This document shows, one piece after another, positions 46,636 to 55,724 of a DNA stretch of 64,000 bases (position 1 is the stretch's first letter; each line of letters begins with the position of its first letter). The DNA comes from Leptospira soteropolitanensis. GTDB lineage: Bacteria; Spirochaetota; Leptospiria; Leptospirales; Leptospiraceae. The stretch lies in contig NZ_JAMQPN010000001.1 in assembly GCF_026151655.1 (NCBI RefSeq), forward strand, positions 310,001-374,000, read 5' to 3'. A program made the translations under genes and the position numbers. The notes beneath the pieces are model-generated. The model ran no database searches. It was not told the origin of the DNA and saw nothing but the letters and a program-made list of their open reading frames with translations.

Positions 46636-46684
46636 ATATGCTTTATTTTATAAGGGGGGGTCTGTTAAAAAGTAAAAATACTAT

Positions 46685-46918
46685 ATGGCAGATAAAAGTA
46701 TCAAACAACCCGAAAATGTACCAGGAAAATACTATGTCGACCAAACCTGTGTTCCTTGTAACGACTGCATAAAAGAGGCCCCTGACCTTTTGGAATATAG
46801 TTCAGACGAAAGTCATATTTATGTAAAAAAACAACCAACCACACCGAATGAAGAAAAACAAGCAAAAGCAGCAATGGCAATGTGCCCGGTAGACGCCATT
46901 GGCGATGACGGAGAATAG
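46685..46918 (+). CDS. Ferredoxin, 3Fe-4S/4Fe-4S type
   Basis: A 77-residue acidic protein. The cluster ligands are in DQTCVPCNDCIKEAPD (three Cys spaced by two residues) and the later MAMCPVDAI. This is the single-cluster ferredoxin pattern, used as an electron carrier, for example to cytochromes P450 or reductases; partner unknown. Its stop is directly next to the stop of the convergent hydrolase. No clear ribosome binding site precedes the ATG (aaaatactatATG), so it could be translated from a leaderless message. Confidence 0.85.
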   Translation: MADKSIKQPENVPGKYYVDQTCVPCNDCIKEAPDLLEYSSDESHIYVKKQPTTPNEEKQAKAAMAMCPVDAIGDDGE

Positions 46919-47788
46919 TTAAGTATTATAGAATATCCTAATATTACTTGCGACTACATCTGGCTTTTCCAGATGAATCGCATGCCTAACTTTCGGAATC
47001 CATACTATTTTGCTTTTTTTAATATAAGAGTTAATTTTTTTCATCATAAAAGGTGGAGTAATTTCATCTTCTGCACCGGCTAAAATCAAAGTTGGAATTT
47101 TAATTCCCTTCATTTTAGAATCAAAGAAAATCTCATCTTCTCTCCGTAAGGTATTTTCTTGTAAATACTCGTTTGGCTTATCATTCCAAATCGTAACAAG
47201 TGTGTGGCGAAATAAAAAACCAGGTTCGGGAAATTCTTCTCCGTAAAGATATCGAAGTAATAAAACTACCTGTTTTTCTGTTTTAGGAAAAAGAACCTTA
47301 CGCATTCTCTCACGTTCTGGATGAGGAATGCCACCGGGTGCTAAGAGAATTAGTTTCTGCACTCTTTTTTGTCTATCTTGTAAAACTAAATGTTGAGATG
47401 TAAGTCCTCCCATCGAATGACCAACTAAACAAATATCTTTCAAATCTAATTTTTCAAAACATTCAAGGAGTAAGTCTGCCCAAACATCAATTTGATAGAG
47501 ATATTTTACTAAAGGTAATTTACTCTTTCCGTATCCAGGCAAGTCGAATACATATAAAGGAAAACCATCATTTAACAATTCTTTAATGACGCGGCGAAAA
47601 CCAAAGCTTTCATCAAGCAATCCATGTAAAAAAACTATGGGTTTTTTATTACCATTTCCAAATTTCCAATAGAAAATTCGATGTCCACCCATAGGAACAA
47701 AACAGGGAGTCCCTCCCATATTTTTCATTGATTTACGTCTCTGGGACTGATAGTTTCGAAAAAGGCTTCGGTAAAAGTATTTAATCAT
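46919..47788 (-). CDS. Alpha/beta hydrolase
   Basis: A 289-residue alpha/beta hydrolase. It has the oxyanion loop VFLHGLLDESFGFRR (about 52-66), FDLPGYGKS (about 79-87), the nucleophile motif LVGHSMGGLTSQ with Ser in HSMGG, the acid in LAGAEDEITPP and the His in VRHAIHLEKPD. The pattern fits esterases or C-C bond hydrolases. The N terminus (MIKYFYRSLFRNYQ) is basic and may be longer than in relatives; Met21 (47728) is an alternative start. Its start codon is separated by one base from the divergent kinase gene. Confidence 0.87.
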   Translation of the reverse strand: MIKYFYRSLFRNYQSQRRKSMKNMGGTPCFVPMGGHRIFYWKFGNGNKKPIVFLHGLLDESFGFRRVIKELLNDGFPLYVFDLPGYGKSKLPLVKYLYQIDVWADLLLECFEKLDLKDICLVGHSMGGLTSQHLVLQDRQKRVQKLILLAPGGIPHPERERMRKVLFPKTEKQVVLLLRYLYGEEFPEPGFLFRHTLVTIWNDKPNEYLQENTLRREDEIFFDSKMKGIKIPTLILAGAEDEITPPFMMKKINSYIKKSKIVWIPKVRHAIHLEKPDVVASNIRIFYNT

Positions 47789-47789
47789 A

Positions 47790-49580
47790 ATGTTGGATTC
47801 GAAAATTGAAAGACTATCGCAGCTACTCTCCCATTCCCAAAAAGGATTGGTTTTCGTCGACCTTAAATCGAAACAAATTCTTTATATCAACCCAATTACA
47901 GTAGAACGCCTGGAACTAAAAAATTCAAAATCTTTGGATGTAGAAAACATATTCTTTGATTTTGATCTCCTAATTTCGGAAATTCATACTCACCCACAAT
48001 CCAAAAGTGATTACAAGTGGTTTCTAAAAAAACAAAATGAAGAGAAGATTCCGGTTTCTGTTCATTATTCCTCATTAACAGATTTCTTTGATTCAAATTC
48101 TGAAATTTATGCCATTACTATAATCTGGAATCAATTACAATCTGATGATCATCCTTCGATCGCTGATCACTTAGAAATTCCGTTCATCCAAACTGATTTA
48201 TCCGGTAATTTAAGATACGCGAACAATCGTTTTATAGAATTATTTAGATTATCACCAAACAAAATCCAAACGCATTCAATATCTGATGTTCTCATCTTAC
48301 CCGAAAATCTTAAGAATGAAATTTTTCAGAGGAATACAAAGTTTCTTTTGGAAGTTGATCACGCCACTGAAAATTCGATCACCTTTCAGTTACAAAGCTT
48401 TATCACGACAGAACAAGGAATTCCAAATGGCATTACAATTCTTTTACTTGACCTTTCTGAATTACAAAATGCCGAACGAATCATTAAATATGGTGAAGAT
48501 AAATTAAGAACTTTCTTTGCTACGATGAATAATGGTTTTGTGATTATAAACAAAGATGCAAAAATTTTAGAGATTGCTCCCATTTTTAAGTTTTTACTGT
48601 TTCAGGTTTTTGCCTTTGAAGTAGGCGAAGATATTTTCCATTTTTTTGATGAAAAAATGAAATCAAAACTAATGGAAGTTTTAAATTCTGTAATTGAAAA
48701 TCAAAACTCCCAAACTACAGAATTTGATTATAGATTACTTGGCGAAGAGAAAACTTTCGAGATTCGCTTTATTCCTGTTAGGAGATACGATCCAAACGAC
48801 AAAAAGATTTTGTTGGTTTTTTCAGACATCACCGAAGCAAAAAGAAAGGATCGACAACTGATTGAATCGATGAAATTTGCAAGTATCGGTGAAATTGCTG
48901 CCGGACTAGCACATGAAATCAATAACCCATTACAAAGTGCATTATTATATTTGGACGACTTAATTACTGTAGACGAGACAGATCAAAATGAACGCAGAAA
49001 TATTTTAAAAAAAATCGAATCTGCTAATTTACGAATTCGTGATTTAGTTAAGGCCTTACTTGATCTGGGAAGAATGGAAAGTCCTAATCGAGATATTGTT
49101 TCTCCGTATTATATTTTGGTTCGAACCAGTGAATTAGTCGAAGTTAGTTGCAGGAAGAAGAATATTAACTTTACAAGACACGCTGGACCAAATTTGCCAG
49201 GCATCTTTGTGCGATGGCAAGAGATAGAGCAAGTACTAATCAATTGTGTGGTTAACTCTATCAATGCACTTTCTGAAATGGAAACAGCAAGACAATTCCC
49301 AAAAATCGAATTGGGTATTGATTTAGTAAAAAACCAAAAAAAAGAATGGGTTGTTTTTTCTGTCGAAGATAATGGCCCTGGAATTGATGATGATACTTTA
49401 GAGAAGGTTTTTTTACCGTTATTCACAACGAGGCGTAATAAACAGGGTACAGGTCTAGGACTTTCTATATCAAAAAAGATCATCGCTGAGCATGGTGGCG
49501 AAATCTATATTAAAACTAAGGAAGGAACAGGTACCAAGGTAGAAATTTACCTCCCTGCTCACACGGACGAAAATGGATAA
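47790..49580 (+). CDS. Multi-PAS sensor histidine kinase
   Basis: A 596-residue cytoplasmic kinase with three PAS-like regions at about 10-110 (GLVFVDLKSKQILYINPI), 125-230 (PFIQTDLSGNLRYANNRFIELF) and 240-355 (NGFVIINKDAKILEIAP, ending VFSDITEAKRK). The HisKA region SIGEIAAGLAHEINNPLQS has His at about 375, and the HATPase_c domain shows NCVVNSINAL, VEDNGPGIDDD and GTGLGLSI. The NtrB-like HisKA suggests a soluble signal. It overlaps the next gene by 8 bp; the following four plus-strand genes form a tight row ending with murU. Confidence 0.92.
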   Translation: MLDSKIERLSQLLSHSQKGLVFVDLKSKQILYINPITVERLELKNSKSLDVENIFFDFDLLISEIHTHPQSKSDYKWFLKKQNEEKIPVSVHYSSLTDFFDSNSEIYAITIIWNQLQSDDHPSIADHLEIPFIQTDLSGNLRYANNRFIELFRLSPNKIQTHSISDVLILPENLKNEIFQRNTKFLLEVDHATENSITFQLQSFITTEQGIPNGITILLLDLSELQNAERIIKYGEDKLRTFFATMNNGFVIINKDAKILEIAPIFKFLLFQVFAFEVGEDIFHFFDEKMKSKLMEVLNSVIENQNSQTTEFDYRLLGEEKTFEIRFIPVRRYDPNDKKILLVFSDITEAKRKDRQLIESMKFASIGEIAAGLAHEINNPLQSALLYLDDLITVDETDQNERRNILKKIESANLRIRDLVKALLDLGRMESPNRDIVSPYYILVRTSELVEVSCRKKNINFTRHAGPNLPGIFVRWQEIEQVLINCVVNSINALSEMETARQFPKIELGIDLVKNQKKEWVVFSVEDNGPGIDDDTLEKVFLPLFTTRRNKQGTGLGLSISKKIIAEHGGEIYIKTKEGTGTKVEIYLPAHTDENG

Positions 49581-51084
49581 GATTTTAATTGTAGATGATG
49601 AAGAAGATATACGAATCGCTTTAAAACGAGTATTATCCCGGGAAGGATACCAAATTGAACTCGCCGAATCTGCTTCTGAAGCGATCCAGAGAATATCATC
49701 TGGAGAAACATTTTCGGTTGCAATTTCAGATATTTTAATGTCAGGAATGTCTGGGATCGATTTCACCAAATATATTGCTGAAAAACAAATTAACTTACCT
49801 GTTATCCTAATAACAGGAAATCCCAATCTTTCTTCTGCGGAATCTGCAATTCGATACCATGCATTCGAGTATATATCCAAACCTGTTGACAGAACACAAA
49901 TTCTATCTGTTGTTAAACGAGCCTTAGAACTCAAAAATCAAAAAGATTCCGATTTAGAAAAATTGATGTTATCGGAAAAACTGGAAAAAGCACTTCGCAC
50001 ACAAAACTTAGATTTAAACAGACAAAATGCAGCGATATTAAATGCAACATCCGATGCAGTCATAACTATTGATTCTAAACTCACTGTTGTTTCGGCAAAT
50101 AAAGCAAGTTTTGAAATGTTTCGGTTTAAAACGCCCTTAGATCTGATTGGTCAATCAGTGAAAATCCTATTCACTGAAAATAAAATGCAAAAATATATGA
50201 GCCAAGTCGCTAAGGTTCTAAATGAAGAAGAAAGTAAATCCACTCTTCAACTATCCGATGTAACATTATTACGTTCAGATGCTTCCACTTTTTTAGCCGA
50301 TATTGCGATTTGTTCCTATAGTTTGGATGGAGATACATACTACACAGGTGTCATTAGAGATGTTACTCAAAAAAAGGCAATGGTAGAACAGCTCATTCAC
50401 TCAGAAAGAAGAGCCTTTTTATCCGTCGTGGCCGCAAGCATTGGACACGAAATTAATAATTCACTAACCGCAATCCAAGGTTTTGTGGAAATGGCCTCCC
50501 GAGAAAATGCAGATACAATGTTAAAGGACCGAGCTCTAAAAGTTACACTGAATCAAACAGAAAAATTAAGAGCCCTAACGTCCAATCTCTTACAACTTGG
50601 AAAATCATTAAAATCAAATCATGAACAATCGAAGATCCTAAACTTAAACAAAGAGATATCTTCGGTTCTACAAGTATTTAAGGAAACAGCAAAATTAAAA
50701 TATTGCCACATCAAATGGGAAAATTCACTCGAAGAAATTCCAATACAAATGAATTCGGATCAATTTGCATTGTTACTTTCAAATATTCTCCTTAATGCTG
50801 CGGACGCTACTAATAATATTGGCACTATAGAAATCATTTCTTATCAGGATCAGAAAAATTCTCATCTAATTGTTACAGATGATGGTGAAGGTATGTCGCC
50901 GGAAACTTTAAATAAAATTTATGAACCCTATTTCACCACTAAAGAACTTGGAAAAGGAACTGGCCTTGGAATGTTTGTTGTGAAACAAATTGTGGATAAT
51001 TTCGACATTCGATTAGAAATTGAATCTGCAAAAGGAAACGGATCTAAATTTCATTTTATTTTTCCAAAGGTATCTGAATCATAG
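49573..51084 (+). CDS. Hybrid receiver-PAS-histidine kinase
   Basis: A 503-residue kinase with an N-terminal receiver domain: VDDEED (7-12), phospho-acceptor Asp53 (ISDILMSGMSG) and Lys in YISKPVD. A PAS domain follows at about 150-270 (SDAVITIDSKLTVVSANKAS, GVIRDVTQKK). The HisKA segment ASIGHEINNSLTAIQG has His292, and HATPase_c has NILLNAADAT, TDDGEGMSPE and GKGTGLGMFV. A receiver at the front suggests that it takes phosphate from the preceding kinase. It overlaps that gene by 8 bp and is followed by amgK-like and murU-like genes. Confidence 0.92.
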   Translation: MDKILIVDDEEDIRIALKRVLSREGYQIELAESASEAIQRISSGETFSVAISDILMSGMSGIDFTKYIAEKQINLPVILITGNPNLSSAESAIRYHAFEYISKPVDRTQILSVVKRALELKNQKDSDLEKLMLSEKLEKALRTQNLDLNRQNAAILNATSDAVITIDSKLTVVSANKASFEMFRFKTPLDLIGQSVKILFTENKMQKYMSQVAKVLNEEESKSTLQLSDVTLLRSDASTFLADIAICSYSLDGDTYYTGVIRDVTQKKAMVEQLIHSERRAFLSVVAASIGHEINNSLTAIQGFVEMASRENADTMLKDRALKVTLNQTEKLRALTSNLLQLGKSLKSNHEQSKILNLNKEISSVLQVFKETAKLKYCHIKWENSLEEIPIQMNSDQFALLLSNILLNAADATNNIGTIEIISYQDQKNSHLIVTDDGEGMSPETLNKIYEPYFTTKELGKGTGLGMFVVKQIVDNFDIRLEIESAKGNGSKFHFIFPKVSES

Positions 51085-51090
51085 TGCTAA

Positions 51091-52074
51091 GTGAATCCTG
51101 AATTAAACACAGAACAACTCGAAGCAGTAGTTTCAAGATATGGTAAAAACTGTAAAATTGTTTCCTTACAAGAAGAAGCTTCTACACGGCGATATTTTCA
51201 CATAACATTACAAAACGGAAGTGAAGAAGTTGCCTGCGCAGACACTATCGTAAACGAAGATTTCATTGTCATTTCTGAGTTTCTTAATGCAAATGAAATC
51301 CATGTTCCAAAAGTTTTGGACGTAAATAGAAAACTTGGACTTACGTTTATGAGTTTCGAAGGACTGAATGATTTTAGTTCCTACAATCTGAATGATTACA
51401 AAATAAAATTTCCAATCCTAATCGATTTAATTTTAAAACTACAAAGCTTAGATCCACCGCCATTAGTAAAAAATCGAAAATTCGATACAGAAAAACTAAG
51501 TTTCGAAACTAATCTAACTATAGAAAAATTCGAAGACTTTCGCAAATTATTCCAAATCAAAACAAAAATTTCTAATGAAGCAAAAGCGTTTATTGAAGAA
51601 ACAGTTGGTTATTTAAACAAATATCCGATTAATGTTTTAACACATAGAGATTTTCATTGTAGAAATATTTTAATTTCACCTAATAATGATTATTCATTAA
51701 TTGATTTTCAAGATGCCAGGATGGGAGTGCCGCAGTATGATCTAACTTCGATTTTATATGATGCGTATTATCCATTACCGAGGGATTTTCGTTCTTTAAT
51801 GTTAAAATCTTTTCGAGAAAGGAACCTGGATCAATCAAAAAAATTTAACGATACATTTTATCTCCAAGCTCTGCAGCGATCTTTCAAAGCTCTAGGAACT
51901 TACTTTCGAATGGTCACTGATCACGGCAAAGAAAAGTTCAAACCTTCAATAATCACTTGTTTAAACCAACTGGAAGAAATCGTTCAATTAGGAATGTTTG
52001 CAGACTCTTTGTATATCTTTATTAGAAGTTTACGAGATGAACTAAGTCGCCATAAGGATTTTAAAAATTTATGA
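51091..52074 (+). CDS. amgK: Sugar kinase, AmgK-like aminoglycoside phosphotransferase fold
   Basis: A 327-residue protein of the APH/choline kinase fold. The catalytic loop is VLTHRDFHCRNILIS (Asp as base) and the metal segment SLIDFQDARMGVPQYDL. AmgK phosphorylates MurNAc and GlcNAc at C1 in peptidoglycan recycling. The identification rests on the fold plus the directly following MurU-like gene (4-bp overlap), which is the known amgK-murU arrangement in Pseudomonas. The start is GTG at 51091 behind a weak site. The N terminus of the protein (EEASTRRYFHI) fits AmgK relatives. Confidence 0.75.
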   Translation: MNPELNTEQLEAVVSRYGKNCKIVSLQEEASTRRYFHITLQNGSEEVACADTIVNEDFIVISEFLNANEIHVPKVLDVNRKLGLTFMSFEGLNDFSSYNLNDYKIKFPILIDLILKLQSLDPPPLVKNRKFDTEKLSFETNLTIEKFEDFRKLFQIKTKISNEAKAFIEETVGYLNKYPINVLTHRDFHCRNILISPNNDYSLIDFQDARMGVPQYDLTSILYDAYYPLPRDFRSLMLKSFRERNLDQSKKFNDTFYLQALQRSFKALGTYFRMVTDHGKEKFKPSIITCLNQLEEIVQLGMFADSLYIFIRSLRDELSRHKDFKNL

Positions 52075-52793
52075 ATGCCTTTGTTTTAGCTGCAGGTTTT
52101 GGAAAAAGGATGGGTAGTCTTACAGAAAATTGTCCAAAGCCGCTATTAAAAATCCAAGATATTACTCTCCTCGATTATAGCCTTTATCTGCTCGATCTAT
52201 GGAAAGTTTCTAATGTTTTGGTCAACACACATTACTTAGGTGATCAAATAAAAAATCATCTAAAAAGATTTAAAAAATTCCCAATTACAATTTTAGAAGA
52301 AAAAAATGAAATCTTAGGTACAGCTGGTGGTATTCGTACTGGATTATCAGATAAGTATTTCGAAGAACCTATTTTACTGATAAATCCAGATACATTATTT
52401 TTTCCTGATCAAAGTTTTAAACCGAAAACCGAACTAAAAGATCATACAAAAATTCATTTATATTTATTACCTGCACCTCCTAATCAAAGTTATACAAAAA
52501 TTGGTATCGATGAAAATGGAAAATTAACCTTTGGAAATGGAGGATACTATTATATAGGTCTTGCCATTCTTAATCCGAAATGTCTCTCTCATTTAGAAAA
52601 AAATAATTACCATGATCTTTCTGATATTTTTAAAGAATGCGCAGAACGAGGAGAGATTACCGGAGAAATATTCTCCGGAAGAGTTTTAGATTTAGGTACA
52701 AAGGACCTTTGGGAAGCCTATGTAAAAACTGATATTTTCGGTGCTGAGATTTCCAAAATTCAGGTTTTCCTTAAATCTTCATATATGGCTTAA
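52071..52793 (+). CDS. murU: Nucleotidyltransferase, MurU-like
   Basis: A 240-residue sugar-phosphate nucleotidyltransferase. It has the N-terminal signature AFVLAAGFGKRMGSLTENCPKPLL (split: GFGKRM and KPLL at about 8-27), the AGGIRTGL loop and INPDTLFFPD metal site. MurU makes UDP-MurNAc from MurNAc-1-phosphate, bypassing de novo synthesis and giving intrinsic fosfomycin tolerance in organisms that use it. This name depends on the linked AmgK-like kinase; glucose- or mannose-1-phosphate transferase activity is the alternative. It overlaps the upstream gene by 4 bp and the convergent pgi by 15 bp. Confidence 0.75.
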   Translation: MNAFVLAAGFGKRMGSLTENCPKPLLKIQDITLLDYSLYLLDLWKVSNVLVNTHYLGDQIKNHLKRFKKFPITILEEKNEILGTAGGIRTGLSDKYFEEPILLINPDTLFFPDQSFKPKTELKDHTKIHLYLLPAPPNQSYTKIGIDENGKLTFGNGGYYYIGLAILNPKCLSHLEKNNYHDLSDIFKECAERGEITGEIFSGRVLDLGTKDLWEAYVKTDIFGAEISKIQVFLKSSYMA

Positions 52794-54122
52794 GATTTCC
52801 TGTTTTCTTTTTTCATATCCCTTTTTGCCAAGCAAAGCAAACATATTGTTTTTATAATCTTCTACGCCTGGTTGATCAAAAGGATTTACACCTAACATAT
52901 AACCGGATACCCCACAAGCAAACTCAAAGAAATATAAAAGTTCGCCAATGGTTTCTTCAGTTAAAGTTGGTAAAACAATTTCCAAACAAGGAACTCCACC
53001 ATCTTTATGCGCAATGAGAGTTCCAAGCATAGCACTTTGATTGACTTCCGAAAGTTTTTTTCCGGCCAAATAATTTAAGCCATCTCTATCGTCAGCCTTT
53101 TCAGTTAAGTAGACATCTTGCTTGGGAGACTCTACTTTAATGGTAGTTTCCATCAACTGCCTTTCACCATCTTGAATGTACTGTCCCATAGAATGAAGAT
53201 CCGTTGTAAATTGAACAGAAGCAGGAAAAATTCCTTTTCCAGTTTTTCCTTCACTTTCGCCAAACAACTGTTTCCACCATTCGGAAAGATATGAAAAAGC
53301 AGGAGTATAACTCACAAGGATTTCGATTTTTTTGCCCTTTCCATATAGAGAATTTCGAATCGCAGCATATATGGTCGCAATGTTCCCTTCAGAAGCAGAC
53401 TTTTCCCTTAGTTCTGCTTCCATCGTCTTTGCTCCATCTATTAATTTATTGATGCTAAAACCTGCAGCTGCAATCGGCAATAATCCCACTGGAGTAAAAA
53501 CGGAAAAACGACCACCTACATCATCGGGAATGATGAAAGTTTGAAATTGGTATTCGTCGGCAAGTTGCTTCAATGCTCCTTTTTCTTTGTCTGTCGTTGC
53601 AAAGACTCGGTTTTTAACATTCTCCCTACCATATTTTCTTTCCAAAAGAGAGAGTAACAAGCGAAAGGCGATAGCAGGTTCAGTTGTTGTACCTGATTTT
53701 GATATCACATTCACCGAAAATTCTTTGTTTTCTAAAAAAGCCAATAAACGAGAATGATAATCTGCATCCAAGTGATGTCCTGCATAAATAATTTTAACAG
53801 ATTTTTTATGAATTTCATGAGCACTAAATTCAGGTGTTAAAGCCTCAATGACAGCACGAGCACCGAGATAACTTCCACCAATTCCAACAACAACCAAATA
53901 CTGCGAATGAGATTGAATTGTTTCTGCTGCTTTTCGAATCATTTGAAGGTCATCTGGATTCGTTTTGCTAGGGAGATCCACCCAACCTAAAAATTCACTT
54001 CCTTGCCCGCTTTTTTTAAGAAGAGTTTGCCTTGCCTTCTCAGCGTTATCCAATTCTTTCTGGATTAGAGTTTCAGAGATAAAAGATTTAACAAATCGGT
54101 CAGAAATTTTTACGTTCGACAT
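52779..54122 (-). CDS. pgi: Glucose-6-phosphate isomerase
   Basis: A 447-residue isomerase interconverting glucose-6-phosphate and fructose-6-phosphate. Motifs are VVGIGGSYLGARAVIEAL, VISKSGTTTEPAIAFR (phosphate-binding), DVGGRFSVFTPVGLLP (family signature) and DLHSMGQYIQDGERQL with the catalytic His/Glu region. The length fits the shorter bacterial type found in Bacillus and relatives. An AAGGATC site precedes the ATG. Its start is 22 bp from that of divergent galK, so promoters for both must overlap coding sequence. Confidence 0.95.
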   Translation of the reverse strand: MSNVKISDRFVKSFISETLIQKELDNAEKARQTLLKKSGQGSEFLGWVDLPSKTNPDDLQMIRKAAETIQSHSQYLVVVGIGGSYLGARAVIEALTPEFSAHEIHKKSVKIIYAGHHLDADYHSRLLAFLENKEFSVNVISKSGTTTEPAIAFRLLLSLLERKYGRENVKNRVFATTDKEKGALKQLADEYQFQTFIIPDDVGGRFSVFTPVGLLPIAAAGFSINKLIDGAKTMEAELREKSASEGNIATIYAAIRNSLYGKGKKIEILVSYTPAFSYLSEWWKQLFGESEGKTGKGIFPASVQFTTDLHSMGQYIQDGERQLMETTIKVESPKQDVYLTEKADDRDGLNYLAGKKLSEVNQSAMLGTLIAHKDGGVPCLEIVLPTLTEETIGELLYFFEFACGVSGYMLGVNPFDQPGVEDYKNNMFALLGKKGYEKRKQEILSHI

Positions 54123-54144
54123 AACAACGATCCTTGAAAAAAGT

Positions 54145-55335
54145 ATGGCACGAAAGGAAGATGAAGTGGATTCATTAAGAAGTAAAGAAAATTTGAATCA
54201 ATTTGAATCAATATTTGGAAAAACAAAACAACCCCCTCGTTTATTCCAAGCACCAGCTAGAATCAATATAATTGGGGAACATGTTGATTATTTAGGTGGA
54301 ATTGTCCTTCCTGCAGCCATAAATTTTGCTGTACAAGTTTATCTCCGACCAAACGAAACCTCCTCTTATCGTTTATACTCAGTTACTTATAATGAAACTG
54401 TAGAATTAATAAAGCCTCTCAAACCAAATCCAAAATCACCTTGGGCAGACTATATCTCAGGAGTCATTTTCGAAATTGAAAAAATGGGATATTCAGTTCC
54501 AGGATTTGATTTATTAGTTGATGGAAATATTCCACAAGGTTCAGGCCTATCATCCTCGGCCGCTTTTGAAGTGGTGACTGGTTATGCGATCAAAGAAACC
54601 TTTGGACTCACTTTATCACGAGAGGAGATTGCACTTATAGGACAACGAGCAGAAAACAACTTCGTGGGAACCAAATGTGGGATCATGGACCAATTCATCA
54701 TTGCTGTAGGCAAAAAAGATGATTGTATTTCCTTAAATACTGAAACTCTAAAGTATTCTTATCATCACTTCGACTTAGGAAAATACGAATTTTACCTAAT
54801 CAATTCAAATGTTAAACATAGTTTGAAAGATAGTGCCTATAACAAACGCAGATCGGAATGTGAATCGGCATTGGTAAAAATCAAAGCAAAGTATCCAAAT
54901 TTTATACAATTGTACGATGTAAATCTTACGGAATCAGAACTAGAAAACTGCCACCTAACAATTGAAGAACAAAAGAGAATTAAACATGTAACTTCAGAAA
55001 GGGAAAGAACAAAAGTTGTCATCGATGGTTTAGAATCAGGCAATTTTTTAGAAGTGGGATCAGCACTTTTTGAAACCCATTGGTCCCTATCTAAAGAATT
55101 TGAAGTCTCATGCCCCGAAACTGATTTCATTGTTGATTCTTTGCAGAGTCTAAGCGTCACTGGTGCAAGAATGATTGGTGGTGGTTTTGGTGGATGCGTA
55201 CTCGTACTAGATACCAAAGACCATTTTTCTAAAATTGAAGAAGTTCTGAAAAAAAGTTATCAACAAAAGTTTAACGTTGCGCTAGACTTCTATAAATTTC
55301 AAATTTCAGATGGAGTTAAGGAAGTTTTGATATGA
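54145..55335 (+). CDS. galK: Galactokinase
   Basis: A 396-residue GHMP kinase phosphorylating galactose at C1. The galactokinase signature is PARINIIGEHVDYLGG, the ATP loop is PQGSGLSSSAAFEVVTGYA, and GGGFGGCVLVL is the third motif. KCGIMDQFI carries the catalytic Asp. The reading frame extends upstream to 53965, but that part is antisense to pgi and not galactokinase-like; ATG at 54145 gives the normal length. The STAS-protein gene overlaps its stop by 4 bp. Confidence 0.93.
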   Translation: MARKEDEVDSLRSKENLNQFESIFGKTKQPPRLFQAPARINIIGEHVDYLGGIVLPAAINFAVQVYLRPNETSSYRLYSVTYNETVELIKPLKPNPKSPWADYISGVIFEIEKMGYSVPGFDLLVDGNIPQGSGLSSSAAFEVVTGYAIKETFGLTLSREEIALIGQRAENNFVGTKCGIMDQFIIAVGKKDDCISLNTETLKYSYHHFDLGKYEFYLINSNVKHSLKDSAYNKRRSECESALVKIKAKYPNFIQLYDVNLTESELENCHLTIEEQKRIKHVTSERERTKVVIDGLESGNFLEVGSALFETHWSLSKEFEVSCPETDFIVDSLQSLSVTGARMIGGGFGGCVLVLDTKDHFSKIEEVLKKSYQQKFNVALDFYKFQISDGVKEVLI

Positions 55336-55724
55336 TCGAAAACTGGAGTGATTACACAGTTGAAAGTGGAGACTTCAAAATGGAAGTCCTCCATCAAAAA
55401 TTTGTCCCCCTCCCAGAAACTGCTGTTTACTTTGAATTGTCTGGAGAAATCAATCTCTATAATTCACAAATCATGAAAGAGAATTTGGAAATTCTCATCT
55501 CAAAAGGAATCAACTACATTTTCTTAAACTTTGAACAAGTCAGTTATATAGATAGTTCCGGACTCGGAGTTTGTTTAGGGATTCATTCAAGATTAATGAA
55601 ACAAAAAGGTTATATCCGAATCATATCCCCTTCAGAAAAAGTACGATATGTTTTGGAATTAACCAAACTAAGAAGCCTGCTCCAAATTTTTCCGACTTTG
55701 GAACAAGCGATCAGTTCAGACTAA
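55332..55724 (+). CDS. STAS-domain anti-sigma factor antagonist
   Basis: A 130-residue single STAS domain of the SpoIIAA/RsbV type. The segment FELSGEINLYNSQIMKENL leads to NFEQVSYIDSSGLGVCLGIH, where the Ser of DSSG is the usual phosphorylation site for an RsbW-type kinase. Such proteins release sigma factors or control other outputs by partner switching. In this window the REC-ATPase fusion at 32062 is one candidate kinase, although they are far apart. It overlaps galK by 4 bp and the convergent mtnP by 4 bp. Confidence 0.88.
   Translation: MIENWSDYTVESGDFKMEVLHQKFVPLPETAVYFELSGEINLYNSQIMKENLEILISKGINYIFLNFEQVSYIDSSGLGVCLGIHSRLMKQKGYIRIISPSEKVRYVLELTKLRSLLQIFPTLEQAISSD

Noticed and set aside
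46650..46662. Run of seven G as a phase-variable tract
   Set aside because: It lies between genes without a clear promoter spacing effect, and a single genome cannot show length variation.
53965..54144. Upstream extension of galK
   Set aside because: This part is antisense to pgi and adds 60 residues not found in galactokinases; Met at 54145 gives the normal length.
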